Both the position numbers and the translations under genes were made by a program. Of a stretch of 17,655 bases of DNA, positions 1 through 12,710 are shown piece by piece. Below the pieces are notes generated by a model, which was not told where the DNA came from, ran no database searches, and saw only the letters and a list, made by a program, of their open reading frames with translations. This stretch comes from Leptospira ellisii (lineage in GTDB: Bacteria; Spirochaetota; Leptospiria; Leptospirales; Leptospiraceae). Every line of letters starts with the position of its first letter. Position 1 is the stretch's first letter. The DNA lies in contig NZ_NPEF01000071.1 of NCBI RefSeq assembly GCF_002811955.1, positions 1-17,655 of the forward strand, written 5' to 3'.

Positions 1-78
1 ACTTTACATTTTTATCTTGATCCATTAATTATGTCCCTAATCACGGCATTTAGCTCTGAGCAATGTTCAGAACTTGAT

Positions 79-195
<117 letters not shown>

Positions 196-240
196 GGCTT
201 CTAGCAACACACTTTCATTCTAAGAAGGGATGAATCTTTA

Positions 241-267
241 AAACCCGCTTTTCGAAGCGGGTTTTTT
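241..267 (+). terminator. Rho-independent terminator after the histone-like gene
   Basis: A perfect 10-base-pair stem (241-250 with 255-264) encloses a TTCG loop (251-254). A run of seven T begins in the 3' arm and is followed by CTTTT. It terminates the plus-strand histone-like gene. The stem begins with AAA, so the reverse strand also ends in a short T run, and the hairpin may serve the convergent minus-strand gene ending at 323. Confidence 0.92.
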
Positions 268-322
268 CTTTTAAACACCTTGAAATTACCGGTATTCGTC
301 TCTAAACCCGCCGGATTTAAGC

Positions 323-1019
323 TCAGAATCCTAAAAATCCGCTCAGAAAACTCATCTCATCCTTCATTTCAGGCAGAATATCTCCGTAAACTTTGATCTG
401 TTTGGATTCGCCGTCGGCTTGAATCTCATAAAGACGATATTCTTGTTGAGTAGAAGGGGACTTTTCGAGTTTAAAGAAGCGTGTCGGCTTCTTGGAGAAG
501 CGGTTATACAACGTGAACTTATGATAATAAAAACCGTCTTTCGACGCGTTGATCGGATACGGAAGGAAGTATTCGGCGCCTATCAGCAAAGAATCCGGTT
601 TGACCACGACCATTCTCGTCCAAGTGGAAAGATTGATCGGATAATTCTCATCCAAAAAAGACTTCTTGAACTTATTTTCCCAGATCGACAGTATCTTCTT
701 GCGGGTTTCGTCCGCTTGTTTGTGTCTTTGAAGTCCGTTTAAAGAAATTTCCAATAAGGACAAGAGCGGGATTGTCTCATTTTTACCACTTCTTGCCAAC
801 TCAAGTTGCACTAACTTCTTCGAGGAATGAAAATCCCGATTATAAATCTCCTGCCATATCTTCTCATGGGTTTCTTGAGCGAGAGGATCCGTACTTTCGG
901 ACAAAACGGAAAGAGGAAGAGTGATCCAAACGACAGCAAGAACGGTTAACGCGGATAGAACCGCGGATCTACCGGAATAATTTCGAATCGAACGGAGGAT
1001 GTCTTCCGTTCGAAACGGA

Positions 1020-1048
<29 letters not shown>
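323..1048 (-). CDS. Hypothetical signal-anchored protein
   Basis: A 241-residue protein I do not recognise. One hydrophobic segment at about residues 29-49 follows a basic stretch (RNYSGR) and looks like an uncleaved signal anchor or signal peptide. The remaining ~190 residues are polar and would lie in the periplasm. Residues 60-130 look helical and Lys/Glu/Leu-rich, compatible with a TPR-like hairpin array, and the C-terminal half is more beta-like and aromatic. The ATG at 1048 lies 29 bases inside the end of the upstream SUFU lipoprotein gene, with no clear Shine-Dalgarno site, so translation is probably coupled. No other in-frame ATG occurs before about residue 146, so this start is the best available. 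It is the last gene of the envelope operon and is probably functionally tied to the two lipoproteins before it. Confidence 0.72.
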
Positions 1049-4174
<3,126 letters not shown>

Positions 4175-4213
4175 AAAAGCTCAATTGGTTTCGTAAAGAT
4201 AAATGAGATATCC

Positions 4214-4219
4214 AGTATA
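4214..4219 (-). promoter_or_regulatory. Possible -10 element for the lipoprotein operon
   Basis: On the minus strand the intergenic stretch 4175-4271 contains TATACT, one mismatch from the consensus TATAAT, 40 bases before the ATG at 4174. The -35 position at 16-17 base spacing is poor (TGATTC or ATGATT), so this is only a candidate. A promoter is expected in this gap because the preceding FecR gene has its own terminator. Confidence 0.25.
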
Positions 4220-4271
4220 AAAAATTTCCGGATCGGAATCATCCGTAATTTTCGCGAATTGACTTAAAAAT

Positions 4272-4299
4272 AAAAAACCGGGGAAAATTCCCCGGTTTT
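4272..4299 (-). terminator. Rho-independent terminator after the FecR lipoprotein gene
   Basis: The hairpin pairs AAAACCGGGGAA (4274-4285) with TTCCCCGGTTTT (4288-4299) around a nominal two-base loop, effectively four if the last A-T pair opens. Read on the minus strand, the 3' arm runs into six T, an A and five T, a strong terminator 25 bases after the FecR stop. On the plus strand the T run is only four bases, and no plus-strand gene precedes it. Confidence 0.9.
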
Positions 4300-4324
4300 C
4301 AACCGTTCAGGGCAAGCGAAGGTC

Positions 4325-5254
4325 CTAAAATGTTTCCTTAGGATTTAACTTCAGCTTTTCCTTTTGAACGTCTTGTTGAACGTATTTGGTTTCGTTCACG
4401 GCTTTAGCCGTTTTTGTAACTTCGTCCGCGTTGTTGCGATTGGCTTCGCGCTTTTGGAATTCGGCTTTCACTTCGTCCACGGAACCGGATTGACTGAGGA
4501 TCTTAAGTTCCTCGCTGGAAGACTTCAGTTCTTCCACGAGTTTTCCGTATTCGAAGGTTTCGTTCTTATGAAGAACGATCAGTTCCTTCATTTCGGAAAG
4601 AGAATCCTTTTGCAGGGAACGAATCAGCTTATCCGTAAGTTTTTGATTCTTCTCGATTTTAATCTCGCGGTTTTTATTCAGAATCACTTCCGAAGATTCG
4701 CCTTTTTTGGAAACGGCGATCGTGCCTTCGATTACCGCAAAACGAATCGTACAACTTTCTTTTGCACAATTCACTTTGGATCCTTCAGGATGTTCCACGG
4801 AAGTCAGGAAGGAAGTTCCGCGCACGCCTGCAAGTGCGGTCGGAGTGGAAACCGTAAACTCGGTTCCTTTCTGACCTTTTTTGACCATAGTCACGATCTT
4901 TCCGTAGTTGACCTGAACGTTCGTATCGGAGCCGTTCGGATTCATCAGACTGGAAATGGCGATGTCCGAGTTTTTGGACATTTTAATGATACCGCTGTCG
5001 GCCACCATGATCTCTGCGCCGCCGGTCGCTCCGGTCACCACGCGGTCCGTCGCGGAAAGAACGGCGCCTAATTCGGCTTTTTTCTCCCCGGAATCGGAAA
5101 GAATTTTTACGTCCCCGAGAACCCATACGATTCTTGCGGTTACCGATTCGGACTCGGATTTGATCTGATCTCCGCCCGTTGATTTGTGAGTGCTACACGC
5201 AGTCAAATACGCCAAAAATGCGTAACTAAACGCGATCATTATGAAACGTTTCAT
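4325..5254 (-). CDS. FecR-domain lipoprotein
   Basis: A 309-residue lipoprotein when started at 5254, where GGGGG lies just upstream and the protein begins with a proper signal peptide. An in-frame ATG at 5296 would add 14 residues that spoil the signal. The lipobox is LTAC with the lipidated Cys at 20. Residues about 40-205 form a FecR domain: a 'GDVKIL' strand, '[23 protein letters not shown]', '[13 protein letters not shown]', then the characteristic '[17 protein letters not shown]', and a last strand around '[15 protein letters not shown]'. The C-terminal ~100 residues are Lys/Glu-rich and predicted helical. Classical FecR proteins pair with an ECF sigma factor and a TonB receptor, and neither is nearby. 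A structural or ligand-binding envelope role is therefore more likely than transmembrane signalling. It is monocistronic, with a dedicated terminator. Confidence 0.88.
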   Translation of the reverse strand: MKRFIMIAFSYAFLAYLTACSTHKSTGGDQIKSESESVTARIVWVLGDVKILSDSGEKKAELGAVLSATDRVVTGATGGAEIMVADSGIIKMSKNSDIAISSLMNPNGSDTNVQVNYGKIVTMVKKGQKGTEFTVSTPTALAGVRGTSFLTSVEHPEGSKVNCAKESCTIRFAVIEGTIAVSKKGESSEVILNKNREIKIEKNQKLTDKLIRSLQKDSLSEMKELIVLHKNETFEYGKLVEELKSSSEELKILSQSGSVDEVKAEFQKREANRNNADEVTKTAKAVNETKYVQQDVQKEKLKLNPKETF

Positions 5255-5387
5255 ACTACCCCCGAACATTACAAAACAATGCAATATAAACGACAATCTT
5301 ACAAGTAGAAATTTGCAGTAACTGTGATTTAGTTATAACACAAGATGTTACGAATTTCCATTAAAATACGGAGGAATTCCTATCGAA

Positions 5388-6698
5388 TTATTTTTTCTTA
5401 GGTTTTTCCGGTTCGTGGGAGATATCGTCGAGCTCCTCTTCCAATTTACATTTCGGATAATTGTCCACCGGCAAACTGGTTCCTACCCAACCGAAGGCCT
5501 CTTGTGCCGTGATTACGTGGATATCCCAACCCATCACGATATTCGGACAGCTCCAAACCTTATTCTTACAGAGTACTTGGCTCGATTTCGGTTTCGGATA
5601 TGCCCATGCGGAAGGAGGAAAAACGCACTTCATCTCCACTTCGGCGATTTTACGAAGACGTTTAACGTTCCCTTCGAATTCCTTAAAAATGCTCACCAGA
5701 GGATTCGCCAGAAGTTCGTCGAAGTATTTCCGCGAAGTGTTATAGGCGATGTAATACACCAACTCCTCCATTACGTAATCCTTATCGCTGGCGTTGTGGC
5801 TCACGTTGGCTATATAACGGGCTAATTTAAGGGCGTCCGTCAAAAGCGCCTGGAAAAAATCGTGCGATTTTTCCGCGATCGCGTCTTCCTGAACGATTTC
5901 ACTGTTACTGTCGCTTTCCCCATCATTGGAAATAATATCTTCCAAAAAGGTTTCTCCCACGATTTCGACACCGTTTCCTTTTTCCATAGAAATCGGTTTC
6001 TCGGGATTTTCGGTCATTCCCAAAGGGATATGATTGGCGATCGAACTGTACATGAATTCCTGCAAATCGAGTTTTTGCAAAATATCGGAACATTTTTTTG
6101 CTACGCGGACTTTCTCCGCATCTTCCGAAGGAAGTTGTGTGAATCGGTCGGTTCCGATTCTCGGGATGTCCATCAAAAGACCCGCGGTAAAAGCGTATCT
6201 CCGCAAAAGTCGGAATTTCATCGTATCCGGAATCATCACGATCCCGAGGGTAAGAAGGCCGAGCTCGCTGATATATTTGAAAAAATTTATATTCTGATTA
6301 TATACTTTAAGAAGCGTTAATACCACTTTTTTGGAAAGCAGCGAATTTCTGATGATCCCCTTATAATTGTAGATCGAGTTTTCGTACATGAACTTCAGGA
6401 ATTTCATGTCCGAAATCTTCAATTGATCCACGATTTTTAAGGCGAGGATATTCCGTATTTGTTCCAAGAGCTCTTTGTTGAGTTTTACGTCGAACTTGGG
6501 GTTGTACTGGCCTTTGATGTCCTTAAGACGCGCAAGAGCCGATTCTTTTACCTGAACCTCCTCCTTTACGAGGACGTTTCCGGAATTGTCCTCGATGGGA
6601 GAAAGAAAGCGGATCATCGAACCCGTTTCGAATTCTTTCGTGAAATCGATCAGATCGTCGATGGAATCAAATTCAAGACTGGAATGCGTCACTTTCAT
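5388..6698 (-). CDS. Hypothetical cytoplasmic protein, possible degenerate HD-type domain
   Basis: A 436-residue protein without signal peptide or membrane segment. I cannot assign a family. Residues about 25-65 ('[27 protein letters not shown]') resemble the small beta-domain that often precedes HD-GYP phosphodiesterases. The helical middle, including '[15 protein letters not shown]' (166-180) and '[11 protein letters not shown]' (218-228), has the spacing and hydrophobicity of an HD-GYP core, but the metal-binding HD pair and the GYP motif are absent. If related, it would be catalytically dead, and this is weak inference. An acidic linker (about 237-275) follows, then more helices and a Trp/Pro/Cys-containing tail ('WAYPKPK', '[10 protein letters not shown]') ending in PEKPKKK. 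The start ATG overlaps the rsgA stop as ATGA, so the two are translationally coupled. Confidence 0.75.
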   Translation of the reverse strand: MKVTHSSLEFDSIDDLIDFTKEFETGSMIRFLSPIEDNSGNVLVKEEVQVKESALARLKDIKGQYNPKFDVKLNKELLEQIRNILALKIVDQLKISDMKFLKFMYENSIYNYKGIIRNSLLSKKVVLTLLKVYNQNINFFKYISELGLLTLGIVMIPDTMKFRLLRRYAFTAGLLMDIPRIGTDRFTQLPSEDAEKVRVAKKCSDILQKLDLQEFMYSSIANHIPLGMTENPEKPISMEKGNGVEIVGETFLEDIISNDGESDSNSEIVQEDAIAEKSHDFFQALLTDALKLARYIANVSHNASDKDYVMEELVYYIAYNTSRKYFDELLANPLVSIFKEFEGNVKRLRKIAEVEMKCVFPPSAWAYPKPKSSQVLCKNKVWSCPNIVMGWDIHVITAQEAFGWVGTSLPVDNYPKCKLEEELDDISHEPEKPKKK

Positions 6699-7654
6699 TT
6701 TGAAATCCTATCTCTCCGTGTGACTCTGTGTGGATTATCAAGACTTGCGATCATGGATTCGAGACTTTTTTTTCTTTCCAAGGTCATAAGTTCTTCGCCC
6801 TGCATAGCGGACAACATCGCACAATCGGAAGAAAGATTACAGCAATTCGATTCCTCACAATGCTTTTTTTGACTAAAGAGTTCGGGAAAACTCTCCATTA
6901 TTTCCTCTTTTTTTAGGTGAAGAATCCCCCATTCCTTGATTCCGGGAGAATCGATCAGAACAGTATCTTCGTCTAACACGAGCAAAAGCGAATTCGTAGT
7001 TGTATGTTTTCCCTTATCGGTCGAAGAACTGACCCCCGAAGTTTTTTGGATTTCCTTTCGGATTAGGGAATTGAGCAGCGTGGATTTTCCCACCCCGGAA
7101 TTTCCCACTAAAAACGTGGTTTTTCCCTTCAAAAAACTCCACAACTCGGCGAGGCCGTTTCCGTTCGCGCAGGAAACCGCCAAAACCTTATATCCCAATC
7201 CTCGATACGTTTTAAGCCGGGATTCGATCTCTTCGGGATTCACCAAATCCGATTTCGTAAAAAGGATCAGAGGTTTCGTTTTGGAAGTATACACGGCCGC
7301 GAGACAACGATCGATAAATCCGTCTTTCGTTTCCGGGGATTTTAACGAAACGAGCACCGCCGTTTGATCCGCATTCGCGCAGAGAACCTGCGTATCCCCT
7401 TCGCGACTTTTTCTCGTAAGAAAGGATTTCCGCTCCGTTCTTTCCGAAATCACCCAATCTCCGCCGGAGGAAGGCTCCGCCAAAATCCGATCTCCCACGA
7501 CGAAAGGATGTCTTTCCTCCGCGGAAATCGTCCTCAACTTCCCGCGCAAAAACGCACGTACGATTCCTCTCGTTTCGGAATAAATTTCGTAGTAGGCTCC
7601 GTAAACCCTGGAAATTACAAAAAACTCTTTGACTGATTTATCCTGATCTAACAT
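6695..7654 (-). CDS. rsgA: Ribosome small subunit-dependent GTPase A (RsgA/YjeQ)
   Basis: A 319-residue circularly permuted GTPase that checks late 30S subunit assembly and releases RbfA. An N-terminal OB-fold (about 8-80) binds rRNA. The G motifs appear in the permuted order typical of the family: G4 as TKSD (133-136, instead of NKxD), the G5-like SCANG (161-165), G1 GNSGVGKS (184-191), the G2 loop KGKHTTT (214-220) and G3 DSPG (235-238). The C-terminal zinc finger is unusual. The family pattern is C-x4-C-x-H-x5-C; here C266, C271 and C278 are present but the His is Asn273 and the last gap is one residue shorter. C272 or H265 could supply the fourth ligand. It is first in a two-gene operon and lies only 18 bases from the divergent histidine kinase gene. 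Only a weak AAGA precedes the ATG. Confidence 0.95.
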   Translation of the reverse strand: MLDQDKSVKEFFVISRVYGAYYEIYSETRGIVRAFLRGKLRTISAEERHPFVVGDRILAEPSSGGDWVISERTERKSFLTRKSREGDTQVLCANADQTAVLVSLKSPETKDGFIDRCLAAVYTSKTKPLILFTKSDLVNPEEIESRLKTYRGLGYKVLAVSCANGNGLAELWSFLKGKTTFLVGNSGVGKSTLLNSLIRKEIQKTSGVSSSTDKGKHTTTNSLLLVLDEDTVLIDSPGIKEWGILHLKKEEIMESFPELFSQKKHCEESNCCNLSSDCAMLSAMQGEELMTLERKKSLESMIASLDNPHRVTRRDRISK

Positions 7655-7672
7655 GATTCTTACGCATTTCGT

Positions 7673-9490
7673 ATGCCCGACCGTCGACTCAACACCTTAG
7701 GACCGATCATATATCTGATTTTTTTGATAGCCGGTTTTCAGCTTATCTCCGTCCTAATTTTGCAGTCATTTCATTTCTTCGGTTTCGAAATTCTCAGACT
7801 TCTCCTGTCTTTGATTCCCGCCGCGGTTCTGGGATTCTTGGTTTATATAATATCGATTCGGATCTTAAGGAGAATTTCCAGCAGATTCTTAGGAAAAATT
7901 TTTCCGTTTTTACAAACCTCGAACGTGGAAATCGTAAAATATCTTTCCGCCTTGGATCAGTTCAAGAACGATCTGATCGCGACGAATCGTACGGATTTGG
8001 TCTGTGAGAAAATCGTAAAATTCATAAGTACCATAATCCCCTCCAAAAAGGTGACCGTATTTTTGTGGAGGGAGGAAATGGGAAAGTTCGCGCCGTTTCC
8101 GGATTCCGGCGGAATTCAATTCTTCATTTTCGATCCGTTTTTATTGTGGATCACCGAAAACGACGACATCTATCATTTTAGGGAATTTGAATCCGATCCG
8201 GATCTGGCCAAAATCAAAAAACACGCCGAGATTTTTTTCAAAACCACGGAGGCCGAACTCGTCGTCCCTCTGATCCTCAATAAAAGTCTTTTGGGAATGA
8301 TCGTATTGAGGGAGAGAAAAAACAAAAAGAAATATTCCAAACAGGAGATCGCGAAGCTGAACGAGATCAGATCCTCTTCCGTTATGGCCTTGTCGAACGC
8401 GATTTTTTACGAACGTCTGATCGAACTGACGGAAACCCTCGAGGAAAAGGTGAAAATCCGGACGCGAGAACTGGAAAACGCCCAATCGCAGCTCATCATG
8501 TCCGAAAAAATGGCCTCTCTCGGTATCATGGTCGCGGGGATCGCGCACGAGATCAACAATCCCGCCGGAGTGATCAACGGGGCCGCGGACAATTTGGATC
8601 AGAACATGAATTATCTGGTGCGGAACATCTTCGACATCATTCTTCTCGCGGAGAACAAGGGTTTGCGGAAGAATTTCGAGTTGGCGCTGCTGCATCTTTT
8701 GCGCGATAAAAAAAGTTCTGAATTGGATTCCAAGGAAAAGTTCCGATTGAAGAACGAGCTCAAGGAAGAGATGAAAGGGATGAATTACAATTCCTCTTTG
8801 GCGGGCGACCTTTCCAACTTCATCATAGAAAATCAGATCGGAGAGGAGAGAAAATACATATACAACATCATTCTGGGCGACGACGACCGCGGATATCTGA
8901 TGCTCAAAAACGCGACGAACATCAACCGCAACATCAAAAACATACGTTATGCGATACGAAACGTGGTCCGGATCGTAAAGGCTCTCAAATCCTATTCCCA
9001 TTTGGATCAGTCCAAATCCTTCGTTTCTGCGGATCTTATCGAGGGATTGGAGACGACTCTCGTGATTCTGCACAATCAGATCAAATACGGAATCGAAGTG
9101 GTTCGCGATTTCAAACCGATCCCTTCCGTAGTCTGTAATCCGGACGAACTGAATCAGGTTTGGACCAACCTGATTCAAAACGCCGTACAGGCGTTAAAGG
9201 GGAAGGGAAAGATCGAGATATCCGTTTTTCCGTCCGACGCGAACGTGATCGTTCAGATAGAGGACGACGGTCCGGGAATTCCGGCGAGGATTCAGGATCG
9301 CATCTGGGATCCGTTTTTCACCACCAAGGATCAGGGAGAAGGAACCGGTTTGGGTCTCGGAATCGTCAAAGGAATCGTCGAGAAACACAAGGGAAAAATT
9401 CTGCTGACGTCCAACCCGGGAAAAACCGTGTTTCAGGTGGAACTTCCGGTAAATCCCGAAACCGAAACGCGTCCTGATTCAGAAAAATGA
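7673..9490 (+). CDS. Membrane sensor histidine kinase with GAF-like domain
   Basis: A 605-residue two-component sensor kinase. Two membrane helices (about 11-33 and 40-65) are joined by a very short loop, so there is no periplasmic sensor domain. Residues about 90-245 look like a GAF domain ('KKVTVFLW', '[24 protein letters not shown]'). A coiled coil (248-275) leads to the dimerisation helix, with phospho-acceptor His292 in '[13 protein letters not shown]', the NtrB/ZraS-like type. The ATPase domain has the N box (499-508, '[10 protein letters not shown]'), G1 DDGPGI (531-536), F box DPFFTTK (546-552) and G2 GTGLGLGI (557-564). About 100 residues (310-415) are inserted between the two dimerisation helices. 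No response regulator is adjacent. The start lacks a Shine-Dalgarno site and no other in-frame start lies upstream. Its ATG is only 18 bases from that of rsgA, so promoters overlap or the message is leaderless. Confidence 0.93.
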   Translation: MPDRRLNTLGPIIYLIFLIAGFQLISVLILQSFHFFGFEILRLLLSLIPAAVLGFLVYIISIRILRRISSRFLGKIFPFLQTSNVEIVKYLSALDQFKNDLIATNRTDLVCEKIVKFISTIIPSKKVTVFLWREEMGKFAPFPDSGGIQFFIFDPFLLWITENDDIYHFREFESDPDLAKIKKHAEIFFKTTEAELVVPLILNKSLLGMIVLRERKNKKKYSKQEIAKLNEIRSSSVMALSNAIFYERLIELTETLEEKVKIRTRELENAQSQLIMSEKMASLGIMVAGIAHEINNPAGVINGAADNLDQNMNYLVRNIFDIILLAENKGLRKNFELALLHLLRDKKSSELDSKEKFRLKNELKEEMKGMNYNSSLAGDLSNFIIENQIGEERKYIYNIILGDDDRGYLMLKNATNINRNIKNIRYAIRNVVRIVKALKSYSHLDQSKSFVSADLIEGLETTLVILHNQIKYGIEVVRDFKPIPSVVCNPDELNQVWTNLIQNAVQALKGKGKIEISVFPSDANVIVQIEDDGPGIPARIQDRIWDPFFTTKDQGEGTGLGLGIVKGIVEKHKGKILLTSNPGKTVFQVELPVNPETETRPDSEK

Positions 9491-9515
9491 AAGTATATTA
9501 TTGTATTCTAATTTA

Positions 9516-9926
9516 ATGTCAAATAAATCGGACACGAAGAGAAAAAGCGCGGGTGAAGACGTTTCCTTTTTTAGGGAAGTGTATTCGGTCGTCAAAAAAA
9601 TCCCCAAGGGGAAGGTGAGTTCGTACGGACGAATCGCGGCCCTTCTCGGAAAACCAAGGGCGGCCCGGGCCGTAGGATATGCGTTAAACGCGTTGTCCAA
9701 GGACCAGGAGCAGAAAGTCCCTTGGCAAAGGGTGATCAATAGCCAGGGAAAAATCTCCTTTCGGGGAGATACGGGCAGATCCATTCTGCAGAAAAAGATA
9801 TTGGAACACGAAGGGATCGTATTCGACTCGACGGAAACGGTGGATTGGAAACGTTTCGGATGGCCTAACCTACCTGCGGCGCCGCCTCGAAAAAAAAGCG
9901 GATCCCGAAAAAATAAAACGGAATGA
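9516..9926 (+). CDS. Alkyltransferase-like (ATL) DNA-binding protein
   Basis: A 136-residue member of the MGMT/Ada C-terminal family (DNA_binding_1). It keeps the helix-turn-helix ('GKVSSYGRIAALLG'), the Tyr37 base-flipping residue and the arginine finger (R51 in 'ARAVGYAL'). The active-site PCHR motif is PWQR (69-72), with Trp70 in place of the alkyl-accepting Cys. That makes it an ATL of the YbaZ type, which cannot remove alkyl groups but binds O6-alkylguanine and hands it to nucleotide excision repair. Most ATLs have PWHR; the Gln at 71 is less common. A basic tail (RKKSGSRKNK) ends the protein. ATG at 9516 is preferred over a TTG at 9501. It follows the kinase gene by 25 bases and precedes thiD by 50, so the three may be co-transcribed, though no shared function is apparent. 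Confidence 0.92.
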   Translation: MSNKSDTKRKSAGEDVSFFREVYSVVKKIPKGKVSSYGRIAALLGKPRAARAVGYALNALSKDQEQKVPWQRVINSQGKISFRGDTGRSILQKKILEHEGIVFDSTETVDWKRFGWPNLPAAPPRKKSGSRKNKTE

Positions 9927-9976
9927 ATTTCTTTCGTTGTTTGCAAATCGATCCTATCGATGGGATTTAGGAAAAT

Positions 9977-10789
9977 ATGACGATACGAAACAAACCCGTC
10001 GCTCTGACCGTAGCCGGTTCCGATTCGGGAGGAGGGGCCGGAATTCAAGCCGATCTAAAAACCTTTACCGCGTTAGACGTCTTTGGAACCTCGGCGATCA
10101 CCTGTCTTACCTCCCAAAACCCTTCCGGAGTTACGGGTATTTTGGAGGTCGATCCCGACTTTCTCGAAAAACAGATACGCGCCGTTATGGATTATTTTCC
10201 CGTAAAGGCGATAAAAACGGGGATGTTATTCTCCGCCGCGATCATAGAAAAAACCTTCACGTTGTTAAGCGAATATAAGGAAAAAGGAAAATCTTTTTCC
10301 TTAGTGATCGACCCGGTGATGGTGGCGACCAGCGGAGCGAAACTTCTGCAGGACTCGGCGATCGAAGTATTGTTGAAAAAGCTGATTCCGATTTCCGATT
10401 TGATCACTCCGAATCTGGACGAGGCCGCGATCCTTTCCGGAAAAAGGATCGAAACCGCTTCGGAAATGGAGGCGTTAGCCCGGGAAATTTTCGGAATCTA
10501 CCGGGTTCCCGTTCTTCTCAAAGGCGGGCATTTAAAAAACGAAACGGTCGCTCTCGACGTTCTTTTCGACGGGAAAAGTTCCGCGACTTTCGAAAAGCCG
10601 TTCGTTAACGGGTTTTATCCGCACGGAACAGGTTGTACGTATTCCTCGGCGATCGCAGCGCATCTCGCAAGGGACTTCGATTTAACGGATTCTATTTTTA
10701 AAGCGAAAGAATATCTCCACGCCGCCATCGAACGCGCCTATTACGCCGGAAAAGATAAAACCCTCGATCACACGCCGTATTCCGCTTAA
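9977..10789 (+). CDS. thiD: Hydroxymethylpyrimidine/phosphomethylpyrimidine kinase (ThiD)
   Basis: A 270-residue ribokinase-fold enzyme that phosphorylates HMP and HMP-phosphate to HMP-pyrophosphate for thiamine synthesis. Visible landmarks are '[20 protein letters not shown]' (11-30), the family signature at the N-terminus; 'TSQNPSGV' (45-52), corresponding to the usual T-Q-N-T substrate loop; '[10 protein letters not shown]' (111-120); 'LLKGGHL' (180-186); and the anion-hole/catalytic HGTGC (216-220), with Cys220 after the GTG. Length is normal for the family. AGGA lies 6 bases before the ATG. It is the last gene of the plus-strand group and ends 9 bases from the convergent DUF885 gene, with no terminator hairpin between them. 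No TPP riboswitch or other thi gene is present, so it may serve salvage or be regulated elsewhere. Confidence 0.96.
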   Translation: MTIRNKPVALTVAGSDSGGGAGIQADLKTFTALDVFGTSAITCLTSQNPSGVTGILEVDPDFLEKQIRAVMDYFPVKAIKTGMLFSAAIIEKTFTLLSEYKEKGKSFSLVIDPVMVATSGAKLLQDSAIEVLLKKLIPISDLITPNLDEAAILSGKRIETASEMEALAREIFGIYRVPVLLKGGHLKNETVALDVLFDGKSSATFEKPFVNGFYPHGTGCTYSSAIAAHLARDFDLTDSIFKAKEYLHAAIERAYYAGKDKTLDHTPYSA

Positions 10790-10798
10790 AATCGGCGC

Positions 10799-12616
10799 TC
10801 ACTTCGTTTCGCTTAACAATCGTTCCTGTACTATTTTTTCCAGAATCGTCAAAGGAAGCGAACCGCTGTCCAGAACGACGGAATGGAATTCCCTGATATC
10901 GAATTTTTCCTTTTTTACAGCGCGGACCTTCTCCCTCAATTCGAGAATTTTCAGCATGCCCAGTTTATACGAACAAGCCTGACCGGGATAAACGATATAA
11001 CGTTCTATCTCGGCAGTCACGTCTTTCGGGGCCATTCCGGTATTTTCCATCATATACGAAATTGCCCGTTCACGATCCCACCGTTTATAGTGTAACCCGG
11101 TGTCGACCACCAAACGGACCGCCCGAAAAAGCTCCGCTTGAAGTCTTCCCAGATCCGAATACGGATCATCGAAAAAATCGTAATCCTTCGCGAGGCGTTC
11201 CGCATACAAAGCCCAACCTTCCACGTAGGCGGTGAAGGTGATCGTGTTTCTAAATCGAGGCAGACCTTTCAATTCCTGCATGATCGCGATCTGAAGATGA
11301 TGACCCGGAATCGCTTCGTGATACGTCAAAGTCCGCATTCCGAACTTCGGGATTTCCTTGGTATCGCGCAAGTTGGCGTAAAAAATTCCGGGTCTCGAGC
11401 CGTCTAACGCGGGTTCGTCGTAATAAGCGCCCGGGGCGGTTTTTTCCTTAAAGACGGGAATTCTTTCCACTTCCACCTTGCTTTCCGGCATTCGAGCGAA
11501 CAAAGGCTCCGTCTTTCGGAGAGAGTCATTTAGAATATTCTTATATTCTTCCAAAGCCTTGGCCTTTCCTTCCTCCGTATCCGGAAATAAGAAGACAGAA
11601 TCCCTGCGAAGTTCGGCCATCGTCGAAGGAATCGCACCGGATTTTCCCAGCCCTTTCAGGATTGATTTCATCTCGTTTTGAATCCGCAGCACTTCGGACA
11701 AACCTAGCGTATGGATTTCTTCGGCGCTCAAATCCGTGGTCGTATGTTTTTTTAATTCATGGGAATAATACGCGTCTCCGTCGGGAAGTTTCCAAACCCC
11801 GGCCTTGGAATCCGCTTTTTTCCTCTGTTCGGAAAAAAGATTTAGTAATTTTGAATATTCAGGAAATATTCCTTTCTTTATCGATTCTTCCGCCCGGGAA
11901 AGAAGTCGCTTCTTTTCCTCCTTCGACATCGAATCGATTTTGCCGATCTTTCTTTCGAAAGACGCGTATAAAAGATTCTCCTTGACGGAAGGGGAGATAA
12001 AACCGCGCACTTCGGATATCAACCGGTCCAAAATGAAAGCGGGAGGAAGAATTCCATTCTTTTCCCTAAGTAGAATTCCGTCGATCAACTGGCCGATCTT
12101 TCCGGGAACCGCATCCAACCGCGCGATATAATCCTCGGCATCGGATCCGTTTTTGATCGGATGTTGTGTGGCCAAAAAGGTGGGGAGCTGGCTTTGAATC
12201 CCGAAAAGTTGATTGGCCGGATAATCGTGAAAAAGAAACTTTCCGCCGGAAACCTTTAACTCCAAAGACCATTCCAAAATTTCGAAGGAAAGAAGTTCCT
12301 GACCGGTTAAACCTTCCTTCCCGTAGGATCTGAGAATTTTCAGATTCTCCTTCGCCTTTTCCAAATCCCGTTTTTGTTTTTCAGTCGATATGTCCGTTAA
12401 CTTTTTCTGATATCCTTTGATTCCGAATCGATTGAGAATTCCCAACGAAGTGAGATATTCCGGATCGTCCAGAACCGATTCCCAAAAGAACTTTTCATAG
12501 AACAATCCGAGCGTCAGAGGTTTAAAAAAAATGGTATGTGCGATCAAACCGAGACATGCGGCGATCAAAATAAGCAGAGCGGCGAACGAACGTTTTACGG
12601 TTTTGGAATCCAACAT
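10799..12616 (-). CDS. DUF885 family membrane-anchored zinc peptidase
   Basis: A 605-residue protein of the DUF885 family of predicted zinc-dependent carboxypeptidases. An N-terminal hydrophobic segment (about 10-30) without a lipobox suggests a signal anchor or signal peptide, placing the enzyme outside the cytoplasmic membrane. The metal site is HEAIPGHH (433-440), in which H433, E434 and H439 or H440 would be ligand and catalytic residues. The family's '[12 protein letters not shown]' motif follows at 464-475, supplying a third ligand (E466). The C-terminal '[10 protein letters not shown]' (544-553) is also typical. Length is normal for the family. The specific substrate is unknown; peptide turnover in the periplasm is inferred. 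No clear Shine-Dalgarno site precedes the ATG. It is preceded by a likely terminator and so should have its own promoter in 12617-12684. Confidence 0.93.
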   Translation of the reverse strand: MLDSKTVKRSFAALLILIAACLGLIAHTIFFKPLTLGLFYEKFFWESVLDDPEYLTSLGILNRFGIKGYQKKLTDISTEKQKRDLEKAKENLKILRSYGKEGLTGQELLSFEILEWSLELKVSGGKFLFHDYPANQLFGIQSQLPTFLATQHPIKNGSDAEDYIARLDAVPGKIGQLIDGILLREKNGILPPAFILDRLISEVRGFISPSVKENLLYASFERKIGKIDSMSKEEKKRLLSRAEESIKKGIFPEYSKLLNLFSEQRKKADSKAGVWKLPDGDAYYSHELKKHTTTDLSAEEIHTLGLSEVLRIQNEMKSILKGLGKSGAIPSTMAELRRDSVFLFPDTEEGKAKALEEYKNILNDSLRKTEPLFARMPESKVEVERIPVFKEKTAPGAYYDEPALDGSRPGIFYANLRDTKEIPKFGMRTLTYHEAIPGHHLQIAIMQELKGLPRFRNTITFTAYVEGWALYAERLAKDYDFFDDPYSDLGRLQAELFRAVRLVVDTGLHYKRWDRERAISYMMENTGMAPKDVTAEIERYIVYPGQACSYKLGMLKILELREKVRAVKKEKFDIREFHSVVLDSGSLPLTILEKIVQERLLSETK

Positions 12617-12684
12617 GAAGTCACTAATATCGAATCAGCAAAGGAATGAAAATTCTATTTTAGGAAATGGCGAACCGAAAAGCG

Positions 12685-12707
12685 AAAAAACTTTCCCGGA
12701 ATCGGGA
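12685..12707 (-). terminator. Probable terminator after the SpoIIE phosphatase gene
   Basis: On the minus strand a 5-base-pair G/C-rich stem (12707-12703 with 12698-12694) around a 4-base loop is followed, after AAG, by six T (12690-12685). It starts 4 bases after the phosphatase stop. The stem is short, so termination may be partial. Confidence 0.45.
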
Positions 12708-12710
12708 GCG

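Noticed and set aside
4259..4265. TTGACTT resembling a -35 box on the plus strand
   Set aside because: No -10 element at proper spacing, it is followed directly by the terminator hairpin, and no plus-strand gene lies downstream.
5372..5381. AGGAATTCCT palindrome with GGAGG-like bases on the plus strand
   Set aside because: No plus-strand gene follows, and a 10-base palindrome containing an EcoRI site is expected by chance.
8141..9178. A 345-codon open frame antisense to the histidine kinase gene
   Set aside because: It lies wholly opposite a gene with clear kinase motifs, and its protein has no recognisable domain and an implausible composition. It is a codon-usage shadow.
9487..9516. Nine-codon frame overlapping the kinase stop (ATGA)
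   Set aside because: Too short, without a ribosome site or conservation evidence. It is more likely a chance frame before the ATL gene.
9927..9976. Possible TPP riboswitch or terminator before thiD
   Set aside because: Only 50 bases separate the genes, there is no THI-box-like sequence, and the only symmetry is ATCGAT-CCT-ATCGAT, too short for a functional element.
12617..12684. TAGAAT/TTCGGT as a promoter for the DUF885 gene
   Set aside because: The hexamers match poorly and the location was chosen only because a promoter is expected, so it is not reported as a feature.
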